From assembly GCF_000212855.1 (NCBI RefSeq), contig NZ_GL890993.1:2159939-2223938 (forward strand): a DNA stretch of 64,000 bases, written 5' to 3'. Positions 37,286-47,425 of the stretch are shown one piece after another. Position 1 is the stretch's first letter, and each line of letters starts with the position of its first letter. The notes beneath the pieces were generated by a model. The model worked only from the letters and a program-made list of their open reading frames with translations. It searched no databases and was not told where the DNA came from. Source of the DNA: Streptococcus sanguinis SK355. Its GTDB lineage: Bacteria; Bacillota; Bacilli; Lactobacillales; Streptococcaceae. The position numbers and the translations under genes were made by a program.

Positions 37286-38745
37286 CTATTTTTTATTTAC
37301 TCTTTTCTTTACTATCCACAAAACTCCCGCACCTAGCACAAATCCTGTACCTACTAAGTAAAGAATGGTCGTTCCGATTCCACCTGTATTTGGTAAGAGG
37401 GCACCTTTTTTATTGACAATTTTCGTAGTAAAAATTCCATTTGTCAATTCATAAGTAAAAGTTGCTCTGTCTGAGGTTGCTTGAATAGCAGTCCAAGTAG
37501 TTGGCAATGTTGGATCATAAGTCGCTCGTAGGCTAAACTCAATATCCTTCATAGTGTTGTAGCCTTTTGGAGTAATCGTTTCTACTAGCTTATAATCTCC
37601 AGACCCCAGTCCTTTAAAGCCTGAAAAATTACTTCTTTTGTATTCTTGTGTAGTTCCAACCTTTATATACTGGTCGTTTACTTTTTTATAAAGAGTAAAT
37701 TCTGCTCCTACAAGAGCTCCCCTGCTTTCATTCACCTTATAGACATTGAGTTGATAGGTATGGATCTGAACTTTACTTTGGGGGGTTGTTCCGATTGATT
37801 TTGCCAAAGCCGTATTGGGGTTGTTCGAAAAGCTCAGACTAGCCACATTCATGTTAGTATTGGCACTGGTATGTGTTGTTGCGTATTGATTCAGTTGAGC
37901 AGTGTAACGAACCACAATCTTACTAGAAGCATCTATATTTGGTACCTGCCTCAAATTACTAGCAGCTATGGTTAGATTACGGGACGATTCTATGGAAATA
38001 TTAAAATGGTCGGTTATCAAGCTTTCTTCATCACCACGTTTTAGATAAACTTGCGCATCGTTATTATAAGTCAAACCTGGCATTAAACTATCATTAAAAG
38101 ATAGCTCATACTCAGAATAATCATCCAAGTTTCTTGGTAGTGTCGCCGTCAGCTGGAATGGAACCATATCACCGATGGAGTAATCCGTTATAGTCGTTTC
38201 CTCTCCCGTCGTACTTGACTTGGTTACCTTAGTTAGACTAGGAACATCAGACTTAATTGCTACTGTCGTATCTCTTGCCACCTGTAGCATAAAGCGAGTG
38301 TATGCTTCATTTTTTTGTATAAGCTATTATTTATTTCCTTAATCAAATAGTAGCCTGGAGCCAAACCAGAAATAGTCGTTGTTCCATTTTGTCCCGATAC
38401 TGTTTTTCGTCCACCGCCGGATAGGTACTTGGAAATTTCCTGAGCAAACTCTCTTGCTTCTTGCGAATCATCCCCTTTGCCACTTAAAGAGGCTGCTTTG
38501 TCGGCCGCATCTCCAAATCTACTTTTACCAGAATCCCAAATCCCCGGAGCCCATCTGATATTGGTAAGAGTATTGGTGGCTGGATCGAGGTCTCCCAGAA
38601 AAATCGGGTGAGCTTCGTAAGTATGGCCCGTTGATGTCCCAGTCAGCTGAATGGTATAGGTCGTGTCTGCGGATACGACCGGTAAGTCGGCAAAGGTCAA
38701 GACAAAGGCCAAGACCGCCATGACCAGCTGTTTTATCTTTTTCAT
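37286..38745 (-). pseudogene. Fourth LPNTGG pilin, frameshifted in a poly(A) tract
   Basis: The 5' part (38260-38745) encodes the signal peptide and N-domain up to LYKK and then leaves frame. The 3' part (37286 to about 38310) continues from [15 protein letters not shown] through LLPNTGG. The break lies in seven A residues on the coding strand (38310-38316). Eight As would restore an uninterrupted ~485-residue pilin, reading [13 protein letters not shown] as in the paralogues. As written the gene gives only a secreted ~160-residue fragment. It may be an off state of a slippage-prone gene, a recent null allele, or a sequencing error. Confidence 0.85.
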
Positions 38746-38834
38746 CATAATCTCCTAATTTTATCTTCACTCAAGCTTGGTCTTCGAGGTATCCCATTCC
38801 TCTTCAAAACTTTCGTGATTTCCTATCTTTTTCT

Positions 38835-40893
38835 TTATTGAAATTTCCTATATAGTTTATTTCGGACAATCAGCCAAATCGCTGATCCCACTGTGACGAT
38901 AGAGCCACCCAAGAGGTATAAGAGAGTTCCATTCCCGCCTGTTTCTGGAAGGACATACTTTTTTAATGCCGTTGGATTACTGGTCCTATTTGTTTCTAAA
39001 GAGAAGAGGTCAGTTGATACCCTAGCTGAGCTTTGAAGAATGTGCCCATCTACATCCTGATCCACTCGGACTTTAAAGGACACTTCTACTGTCTCCTCTG
39101 GTGCCAGCCTTCTTCTCCAAGTTAATCTCCTATTAGCAAAGTCATCATATACAGTTGAACCATTGACATAGTCCATATGTTCAGGTAGTTCATCTGTAAT
39201 GGTGACATCCAACTCCCTATCGCTGGTATTCTTGTAGATAATTTTATAGATTAGAACGTCATTGGCCTTGACTTCTTGGTTATCAATATTTTCATTATTT
39301 TTATTGAAGACTTCTTTTCTTGGCTTTTCGTATTCTTGAAAATTCCATATTCCAGTGAAAAGTACATCTTGATTTTGAATAGTGTCAGATTCTTTATTAT
39401 AGTTTTTGAAAACCCAATTTCCTTCTGAAGTACTGACTAGTCTTTTATTCCCTTTTGGAGAATCCGGTGTAACCGTCGAACCATTTTCTAGGTCATGTTG
39501 ATCTTGCGGTAGCAGATTCAAAAACTTCTTGAGGAAGAGATTTATCCTGCGTTCCACTTTCAAATTGGTAACTTTTTTTGTAGAGAACATTAGTTGTAAC
39601 GATTTCTGATGAAACAGGAATATTATCAATTTCTTGTATGACCTTATTTTCAATAGGTGCCCTATTTTGTAAAATGTTATCGTTGGTTTTTGTCTTGTAT
39701 ACGATCGTAAATTCTTTTCCAGCATTACTACTAGTCAGGTGCTTGGCATGGATTTCTACAATCACCTTTTGCCCATCTCTGGCTAGTGTATAGTCAGTAC
39801 CTTGGGTCAACGTCCGACCTTCCAATTGAAGGGCCAAACTCTGAAAATCTAAACGATCGTCCAAAGTCTCAATCATCTGCATTGAAGATAGAGAGCCAAT
39901 GACATCCTTACCAGGGGTCGGTATAGTAAATTTGGCCGTATAATTTAGAGACTCTCCGGCAAGTGCAGGGATCTTATCTTTTTAAACCTGTTTCTCTGGT
40001 GCCTTTGGCGTCTCTGTATAAAAGCCAAACAAACCGCCGCTGACTGCCGTTGTTGTAAAATCAAATCGAATGGCATTGGTTTCAGAACGAACCGCAAATC
40101 CTGAAACATTGTGTTCGTCACTGCCTCCCTGCGTACTCCTTGTAGGGTGCCATGTCGTTTTATTGCCCGCTAGAGTTTCATTAAGGGCATAGGAAGTGTT
40201 TTTTACGATTTTATTTAGTGCCGTATCTTTATCATAGATTGAAAAGTTTTCTTCTCGACCGAGTGCATTGTAGACCACATCAATATCGGAGGGCAACATG
40301 ACCATTTTTAGATCTGTGGGCGTTCCGTCCTGATATCTCAATTCTGCAGTAACATCCGTATCCAGAGCAAAGCTTCCATGCATATCATGAGTAAGAGTCG
40401 GATGCGGTGGCCAAATATAGTCCATAATCTGGATGGATTTGCTTCCCCAGTTTTCATCCACTGTCAGAAAGGGAACAAGCGTCTTGTTTGGATCCTGGTA
40501 ATCTGCATTTCTCTGAACCAGATGAGCATCGATACTGTGAAAGGTCACATAAACATCAACGACCTTGCCATTGACTATCCCTGCATTGTTAAAGCGCAAT
40601 TTAATGGGGTTATCAAAGGTCTGTTTACTTTGATTTTTATCCACTCTTAGCGAGAAGATTGTGCTTTCTTTCCATCCTCCATCAGCTGGGATATAATCTC
40701 TTTCGACCGAGCTATTCTGACTCAAGATTTCCATATTATCTTGGGTCAAGGTAAACTGATAGATGTCAAGAGTTGATAGATTGGTACTTTCTCTAAGCTC
40801 TGTAACAGCATAGACGGTTGAAGAAAAGAGCACAAAAATAAAAGTCAAACCAAGGAGAAATGACTCAATGTATTTTTTCATAAAGTGTTTCAT
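38835..40893 (-). pseudogene. LPETGG adhesin/ancillary pilin gene, interrupted by a stop and a frameshift
   Basis: First gene of the pilus operon. It begins with a signal peptide (MKHFMKKYIESFLLG to VYA) and runs in frame to TAA at 39982-39984. The same frame then continues (KDKIPALAGESLNYTAKF and so on) to about 39520, where a T5 tract (plus-strand A5, 39520-39524) changes frame. Removing one T joins it to the last frame. That frame holds a DUF11/isopeptide-type domain (IYKNTSDRELDVTITDELPEHMDYVNGS) and the sorting signal LPETGG, helix, RNKLYRKFQ. The intact product would have about 685 residues, likely the pilus-tip or ancillary adhesin. Two lesions suggest decay rather than one reading error. 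Confidence 0.82.
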
Positions 40894-40933
40894 AATAATT
40901 TCCGTTTAATCTTCAAAAAAACTGCTTAAGGAT

Positions 40934-40962
40934 ATACTAGCAGTTCTTTACATATTTGTCAA
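40934..40962 (-). promoter_or_regulatory. Promoter of the pilus operon
   Basis: Minus strand: consensus -35 TTGACA (40957-40962), 17-bp spacer, -10 TAGTAT (40934-40939). It is 41 bp upstream of the first gene and about 40 bp inside the right direct repeat. I saw no dedicated regulator gene in the island. Confidence 0.78.
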
Positions 40963-40998
40963 GGTGTACAAATAAATTTGAGCATCTTTTATGTTGGT

Positions 40999-41120
40999 AG
41001 TTTACACTCTATTGGATTCCTACCTTTCCTTACGGTAGAAAACATTACCTCACCTGCCCTGTCTGCCAGCATGGCAAACAGATTGAGAAGCAGGAAATCG
41101 AGCAGTTTTTGAATTATTAG
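40999..41120 (+). repeat. Direct repeat, right copy (headless zinc-ribbon gene fragment)
   Basis: Carries codons for LYWIPTFPYGRKHYLTCPVC and onward to the stop of the zinc-ribbon protein, but lacks the first ~38 codons and any start. Homology to the left copy begins abruptly at 40999. Relative to the left copy it has Thr for Ile before CPVC, otherwise only synonymous changes. Together the repeats bracket the pilus genes. Confidence 0.9.
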
Positions 41121-41125
41121 CAACA

Positions 41126-41162
41126 GAAAGAGACGATTCTCAATGAACCGTCTCTTTTCCTT
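41126..41162. terminator. Bidirectional terminator right of the island
   Basis: AAAGAGACG, loop of about 13 nt, CGTCTCTTTT followed by CCTTTATT. It serves the ABC-F gene on the minus strand and the former zinc-ribbon gene on the plus strand. Confidence 0.7.
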
Positions 41163-41174
41163 TATTAAATTTTA

Positions 41175-42716
41175 TCAAGTCAACTGATTAAAATCCCAGA
41201 TTTGATCCATCCAGCCTTCATAGAAATCAGGCTCATGGCAGACCATGAGAATGCTGCCCTTGTATTCTTTCAGAGCTCGTTTGAGCTCTTCCTTGGCATC
41301 GACATCCAGGTGGTTGGTCGGCTCGTCCAGCACCAGAACATTATTTTCTCGGTTCATGAGGAGGCAAAGGCGGACCTTGGCCTGCTCTCCACCTGAAAGA
41401 ACCTGGATCTGGCTCTCGATGTGCTTGGAAGTCAGACCACATCTGGCCAGAGCTGCTCGGACTTCTGCCTGATTAAGCGCCGGAAAGGCGTTCCAGACTG
41501 CTTCCAGCGGTGTCTGACGATTGCCGCCTTCGACTTCCTGCTCGAAATAGCCCAGCTCCAGATAGTCCCCACGCTCGACTTGACCGGCAATAGGCGGGAT
41601 AATCCCCAGCAAACTCTTGAGCAGGGTTGTTTTTCCAATCCCATTTGCCCCGATGATAGCCACCTTCTGATTGCGCTCAAAGGTCAGATTAAGAGGCTGG
41701 GTCAGCGGTCGGTCGTAACCAATCTGCAAATCCTTGGCTTGGAAGATAAAGCGGCCAGGTGTGAGGGCAGGCTTGAAATCAAAGGTAGGCTTTGGCTTCT
41801 CACTCTGCAGCTCAATAATATCCATCTTGTCCAGCTTTTTCTGGCGGGACATAGCCATATTACGGGTCGCCACACGGGCTTTATTGCGAGCCACAAAGTC
41901 CTTAAGGTCCGCAATTTCTTTCTGCTGGCGCTCATAAGCTGCTTCCAGCTGAGATTTTTTCATCTCATAGACTTCCTGGAACTGATAGTAGTCGCCAGAA
42001 TAACGAGTCAAGTGCTGATTTTCCACATGGTAGACGATATTGATGACGTCATTCAGGAAAGGAATATCATGCGAGATCAGAACAAAGGCATTTTCATAGT
42101 TCTGAAGGTAACGCTTGAGCCAGTCAATATGTTCCGCATCCAGATAGTTGGTTGGCTCGTCCAAGAGCAGGATATCCGGTTTTTCAAGAAGCAGCTTAGC
42201 TAAGAGAACCTTAGTCCGCTGCCCACCAGATAGCTCCGTCACATCACTCTCCATACCGTAGTCCATCACACCTAGTGCCCGTGCAACCTCATCAATCTTG
42301 GCATCTAGCGTATAGAAATCTCGGCTCTCCAAGCGGTCCTGCAGCTCCCCCACTTCTTCCATCAGGGCATCAACATCGGCTCCTTCCTCAGCCATGCTCA
42401 TATAGATTTCATTGATACGAGCCTCTGTCTTGAAAAGCTCGTCAAAGGCCGTGCGCAAAACATCGCGGACAGACTGGCCTTGCTCCAAAACAGCATGCTG
42501 ATCCAGATAGCCAGCCGTCACATATTTGGACCACTCGACCTTACCTTCGTCTGGCAGCATTTTACCAGTCACAATGCTCATAAAGGTTGACTTTCCCTCA
42601 CCATTGGCACCGACCAGGCCGATATGCTCACCCTTGAGCAGACGGAAGGATACATCCTCAAAAATAGCCCGGTCTCCGAAACCGTGGCTGAGATTTTTTA
42701 CTTCTAAGATACTCAT
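41175..42716 (-). CDS. ABC-F family ATPase
   Basis: 513 residues with two ABC domains and no membrane segments. Walker A GANGEGKST and GANGIGKTT; signatures ELSGGQRTK and VLSGGEQAK; both DEPTN motifs. The linker between domains is rich in charged residues (about 240-300). ABC-F proteins bind the ribosomal E site and act on translation; some protect against antibiotics. This one resembles the YbiT-like housekeeping branch, so resistance should not be assumed. GAGGAGAAAAA precedes the ATG. Confidence 0.93.
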   Translation of the reverse strand: MSILEVKNLSHGFGDRAIFEDVSFRLLKGEHIGLVGANGEGKSTFMSIVTGKMLPDEGKVEWSKYVTAGYLDQHAVLEQGQSVRDVLRTAFDELFKTEARINEIYMSMAEEGADVDALMEEVGELQDRLESRDFYTLDAKIDEVARALGVMDYGMESDVTELSGGQRTKVLLAKLLLEKPDILLLDEPTNYLDAEHIDWLKRYLQNYENAFVLISHDIPFLNDVINIVYHVENQHLTRYSGDYYQFQEVYEMKKSQLEAAYERQQKEIADLKDFVARNKARVATRNMAMSRQKKLDKMDIIELQSEKPKPTFDFKPALTPGRFIFQAKDLQIGYDRPLTQPLNLTFERNQKVAIIGANGIGKTTLLKSLLGIIPPIAGQVERGDYLELGYFEQEVEGGNRQTPLEAVWNAFPALNQAEVRAALARCGLTSKHIESQIQVLSGGEQAKVRLCLLMNRENNVLVLDEPTNHLDVDAKEELKRALKEYKGSILMVCHEPDFYEGWMDQIWDFNQLT

Positions 42717-42827
42717 TTTTTCTCCTCTATCATTGATTGCAGTTCCTTGATTATACCATCAAAAGGGATTTTTTGGCAAGACAGAAGAAAAGGAAAAGCG
42801 AGCCACTTAAGTCTCGCTTGCTTATTC

Positions 42828-43136
42828 TCAATTCGCATGATGCGTATGCTTGGTAATCCACTGGGTCAGTTTGATTTTCAGCCAAAAGCCATAAATACCA
42901 AAAGTAACAATGGTCAGGAACCACCACTTGATCCAATTTCCAAAAAGCTGCATAGCAGTACCGTCAAAGTAAAGACGGTGCCCGTCAATAACTGTATGTT
43001 TTATCTTCCAATTATATAGAATGCACATGCCCCAAGGTGCACAAATTCCCAGCGTAAATACTGTAATCAAGGTAGCTAAAATCACATGACCGATGTAAGA
43101 AAAGAGACCACCATCAAAATAAGACTCTTTGTACAT
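42828..43136 (-). CDS. DUF898/YjgN-type small membrane protein
   Basis: 102 residues with two membrane segments (about 13-35 and 67-88). YKESYFDGGLFSYIGHVILATLITVFTLGICAPWG and repeated HTVIDGHRLYFDGTA fit the DUF898 group, in which a short motif FDG/GT recurs. Function is unknown. AAAGGGGGAGATAGT is a strong ribosome site. It lies just downstream of mtnN (13-bp gap). Confidence 0.8.
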   Translation of the reverse strand: MYKESYFDGGLFSYIGHVILATLITVFTLGICAPWGMCILYNWKIKHTVIDGHRLYFDGTAMQLFGNWIKWWFLTIVTFGIYGFWLKIKLTQWITKHTHHAN

Positions 43137-43149
43137 ACTATCTCCCCCT

Positions 43150-43842
43150 TTAAACCAACTCTTTCAGAAATTGAATCAGGGTTTCTGCCGAGCGTTTACC
43201 AGCTTCAAGAATAAATTCATCAAAAGTGACATTTGCATCATGGCTAGCTGTGTCGCTGATGGCTCGAATAACCATAAAAGGCAGACCGATCGAATGTGTA
43301 GCTTGAGCAATAGCTGCGCCTTCCATCTCAACAGCCAGGACATCTGGAAAATGCTCCTTGATGCGGTCAATCTTGTCTTGACCAGCAACAAAGCTGTCAC
43401 CTGTCGCAACCAAACCTACTCTGGCCTTTTGATGGGTCTTTTCCAAAATTTTCTTCATTTCAGCAACCAGATAGCGGCTCGCTTCAAAATAAAGCGGCTG
43501 CCGCGCCATCTGACCGTAGTCATAGCCAAAGGCCGTCACGTCCACATCATGGTAGACCAGACGATCTGCGACCACCACATCGCCGATAGCCAAACCTTCT
43601 GCCACTGCTCCAGCTGAGCCTGTATTAATCACGGCTGTAACCTTGAAGTCATTGACCAAAACAGCCACACTCATAGCGGACATAACCTTGCCAATCCCGC
43701 TTTCGACCAACACCACTTCATGGTAGCCAATAGAGCCCGTATGATAGACATGGCCCAAACGCAGGTGCTTCTGCGGGTTTTCTAAATGCTCCAGCAGAAT
43801 CTTCAACTCCTCAGGCATGGCTGCGATAATTCCAATTTTCAT
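43150..43842 (-). CDS. mtnN: 5'-methylthioadenosine/S-adenosylhomocysteine nucleosidase
   Basis: 230 residues. It cleaves adenine from MTA and SAH, recycling sulfur metabolites and feeding LuxS with S-ribosylhomocysteine. Family words: MKIGIIAAMPEE at the N-terminus (catalytic Glu), GSAGAVAEGL, VEMEGAAIAQ (ribose-binding Glu), and the catalytic Asp in RAISDTA. ATG 43842 is preceded by GAGGTATTAT; four extra codons upstream are unlikely. The order glmU-NUDIX-macP-mtnN matches pneumococcus. Confidence 0.96.
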   Translation of the reverse strand: MKIGIIAAMPEELKILLEHLENPQKHLRLGHVYHTGSIGYHEVVLVESGIGKVMSAMSVAVLVNDFKVTAVINTGSAGAVAEGLAIGDVVVADRLVYHDVDVTAFGYDYGQMARQPLYFEASRYLVAEMKKILEKTHQKARVGLVATGDSFVAGQDKIDRIKEHFPDVLAVEMEGAAIAQATHSIGLPFMVIRAISDTASHDANVTFDEFILEAGKRSAETLIQFLKELV

Positions 43843-43918
43843 ATAATACCTCAAATCATCTGATGAAAAAGAAGCTTAGACAGACTAGGCTTCATTTTAA
43901 GTGCAATAGAGCAGTTTT

Positions 43919-44341
43919 TTAAGGCCACCAAATAATAGCAGCAATCAAACCAATCAGCAGGATAACTACCCAAAGGAGAATCTTATTGAGTTTGGCTTGA
44001 AAGAGGCTTCGCTTCTGATTTTCAATCCGACGGCTCTTAGTCACGGTCGGATCTACCTCAATGTGCAGAGTCTCATCCGTAAACTCCTCTTGGTTTTGAG
44101 CAGTCTGATAACCAAAACGACTCTGATTCTGCTGAGACCGAGCTTCTTCATAACCAAAGCGGTTTTGAGGGCTTTGATAACCAAACTGAGTATCCTGTCG
44201 GCTGGACTGCTGCGAGCTAAAGGAGCTTCTGCCAGTTGAAAGAATCTTGGTTTCCTCGTCATCCATGAGAGGCGGCCCCGAAATATCCTCACCGCGGTTA
44301 GCCCGCTCAATGATTTCATCTGTTAATAAAGCTTTTCCCAT
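43919..44341 (-). CDS. macP: MacP-like cell-wall synthase accessory protein (long form)
   Basis: 140 residues. It starts [24 protein letters not shown] and has ETKIL, the place where pneumococcal MacP is phosphorylated by StkP. It ends with [22 protein letters not shown] and one transmembrane helix (about 118-138). MacP binds and activates the peptidoglycan synthase PBP2a. This form is longer than the ~104-residue pneumococcal protein; the extra part is a Gln/Ser-rich insert (about 38-90) with four spaced copies of FGY ([22 protein letters not shown] and similar). It lies between the NUDIX gene and mtnN, as in pneumococcus. Confidence 0.9.
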   Translation of the reverse strand: MGKALLTDEIIERANRGEDISGPPLMDDEETKILSTGRSSFSSQQSSRQDTQFGYQSPQNRFGYEEARSQQNQSRFGYQTAQNQEEFTDETLHIEVDPTVTKSRRIENQKRSLFQAKLNKILLWVVILLIGLIAAIIWWP

Positions 44342-44353
44342 TGATCTACGTTC

Positions 44354-44905
44354 CTATTTATTCAGATTTTTTTGTTCCCAGTACTGAAGGGCCATGATGG
44401 TCTTGGCATCACAGATATCACCGTTTTGCAGCAACTGATGTGCCTCCTCCAGACTGACTTCAAAAAGTTCCAATGTTTCATCCTCGTCTTGGGGACGAGG
44501 GTTTTCGACCTTTGTCAAATGACTGGCGCTGTAGAGCTTGATTTTCTCATTGCAAAAACCGATGGCAGAGTAGAAATCATAGACCAACTCCAACTGTCCT
44601 GTGTAGCCGGTCTCTTCTTCTAATTCTCGGAGGGCAGCCGCTTGGGGATTTGCATTCTCTCCTAGCTCAAGCTTGCCAGCTGGAATCTCGTAAGAAGTCG
44701 CTTCAATCGCCTTGCGGTACTGCTTGACTAGAATCATCTTGTTTTCCGGTGTAATAGCAATCACAGCCACCGCACCATTATGAAAAATCAAATCCCGTTG
44801 AGCTTGCCCCTTACCCTCTGGCAGCTCTACCTGGTCCTGAACCACTTTAAAAATCGGTCCCTGATAAATTTCCGTCCGTTGGACGGTTTTTTCTTCAAAT
44901 TCCAT
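44354..44905 (-). CDS. NUDIX hydrolase, probable ADP-ribose pyrophosphatase
   Basis: 183 residues. NUDIX box GKLELGENANPQAAALRELEEETGY. The N-terminal half (KTVQRTEIYQGPIFKVVQD and GAVAVIAI) and the EIPAGKLE approach to the box are typical of NudF-type ADP-ribose pyrophosphatases, which hydrolyse ADP-ribose to AMP and ribose phosphate. It is 8 bp downstream of glmU, hence probably cotranscribed with glmU and macP. Confidence 0.9.
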   Translation of the reverse strand: MEFEEKTVQRTEIYQGPIFKVVQDQVELPEGKGQAQRDLIFHNGAVAVIAITPENKMILVKQYRKAIEATSYEIPAGKLELGENANPQAAALRELEEETGYTGQLELVYDFYSAIGFCNEKIKLYSASHLTKVENPRPQDEDETLELFEVSLEEAHQLLQNGDICDAKTIMALQYWEQKNLNK

Positions 44906-44913
44906 GACTGAAC

Positions 44914-46296
<1,383 letters not shown>

Positions 46297-46403
46297 TTAT
46301 CTCTTTTCTGTAGGATATCACCTTTATTATATCACTAAAAGGTAATTTTTAAAAATTAAAATCAAGATACCAGAGAAAATGCTACAATAAAAGCCTTTCG
46401 CAC

Positions 46404-46433
46404 AAAAAAATCAGCCTTTAAACAGCTGATTTT
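46404..46433 (-). terminator. Terminator overlapping the end of the 46418 gene
   Basis: Minus strand: AAATCAGC, loop TGTTTAAAG, GCTGATTTTTTTG. The 5' arm lies within the last codons of the gene. Confidence 0.72.
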
Positions 46434-47218
46434 GCTTCTTTTTCTTTGATTTTCTTTGGAAGATGAACTTTAGCCTTGCCATAGTCCTTGAAGACAGCAC
46501 GCTGCTTGAAGTAAATCAATTCTCCATCTAAAGCTGTATCTTCGTCCAAATCCATAGTCATATCAATAGAGCGGATGGTCCGTGTCTTAGGGTCAACCAC
46601 AAAGGCAACCTTACACTTCTCTATATCGATAGTCGTATCATAATGCTCATCATTATAAGCATAGTAGAAGGCATCGATAAGGTCATAGGCCAAATCACCT
46701 TCTGCTGTCACTGAAAACTCATAGCCGCCTTCCACTTTTTTCTTAGTCAGTTCTGACTCATTATCTACCATGACCTTCAGCAAAGCCTTAAAGGAGGACA
46801 TGCCCGAATAACCATTTATATGTTTCCGGGAGTCGGTGTCATCAATGGTCTCAAAGCCGTCTTTTTCTTCCAAGTACATCCGATCTTCGCTGAAATAATG
46901 GGTCAGTTCTTGATCATCATAGGTTTCGTAAAGCTTGGCTAAATAAGGTGAATCTGAAACAGTCAGCTGTTTAACGGTCTCAGCTTTTCTTTTTTTGTAG
47001 CCTTCTAGATAGGTCGACTCAGACAGTCGATCCATGTAGAAACTATCATGATCGAATTTTTTCAAGGATGCATCCACTACAGCAGACAGCTTAAAGCGGG
47101 ACTCGATTGCTTCCGCTATGCCTCCAGGTTTAAAGTAAGTATAGAGAAAGGTTCCGCCAATCAGTACAAAGCAGACACAGCCGTAAATGATAAAAAAATG
47201 AACCTTCTTCAAAATCAA
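46418..47218 (-). CDS. Uncharacterised membrane-anchored extracellular protein
   Basis: 266 residues, not recognised. One N-terminal membrane segment (about 7-27) is followed by an acidic, soluble domain with no cysteine pair or catalytic motif that I can name. Alternating beta-rich segments (KVAFVVDPKTRTIRSIDMTMDLDED) suggest a lipoprotein-like sensor or carrier domain, but there is no lipobox. CTAGGAGGATTGATTTTG precedes the ATG. It lies downstream of a PadR regulator and a 48-codon frame, all on the same strand, so it may be under PadR control. Confidence 0.7.
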   Translation of the reverse strand: MILKKVHFFIIYGCVCFVLIGGTFLYTYFKPGGIAEAIESRFKLSAVVDASLKKFDHDSFYMDRLSESTYLEGYKKRKAETVKQLTVSDSPYLAKLYETYDDQELTHYFSEDRMYLEEKDGFETIDDTDSRKHINGYSGMSSFKALLKVMVDNESELTKKKVEGGYEFSVTAEGDLAYDLIDAFYYAYNDEHYDTTIDIEKCKVAFVVDPKTRTIRSIDMTMDLDEDTALDGELIYFKQRAVFKDYGKAKVHLPKKIKEKEAKSAV

Positions 47219-47278
47219 TCCTCCTAGAAGCCTTCTGTCATTTTATAGCTTATATTATAAGCTTTTTTAGACCTATTT

Positions 47279-47425
47279 TCAATCTTTTTCAGAAACGGTC
47301 TTTGAAAGACTGTAGAGGAGAAATGCTAATTGGTTTTTCAAACTCTCAATGTCATTGCCAAATGTATCAACAAGGCATGTATCCGCTGCTTTTTGAATAC
47401 TTAGTATCTCAGCCCTCTTTCTCAT
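47279..47425 (-). CDS. Possible 48-residue protein overlapping the end of the PadR gene
   Basis: ATG 47425 lies within the last codons of the PadR gene and the frame runs to TGA at 47279. The peptide starts MRKRAEILSIQKAADTC and continues as an amphipathic helix. Translation could be coupled to PadR termination (17-bp overlap). No family is recognised and the ribosome-binding site is weak. It could be a real small protein, or the remnant of a longer PadR-associated gene. Confidence 0.35.
   Translation of the reverse strand: MRKRAEILSIQKAADTCLVDTFGNDIESLKNQLAFLLYSLSKTVSEKD

Noticed and set aside
31523-41120. Insertion sequence or transposon as the carrier of the pilus island
   Set aside because: No transposase, integrase or terminal inverted repeats were seen; the bounding repeats are copies of a host gene end.
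41421-42203. 260-codon plus-strand frame inside the ABC-F gene
   Set aside because: It is antisense to a clear two-domain ATPase with intact motifs; long shadow frames are expected there.
41175-42716. Antibiotic-resistance ABC-F gene
   Set aside because: The sequence looks like the housekeeping YbiT-like branch; nothing marks it as a resistance protein.
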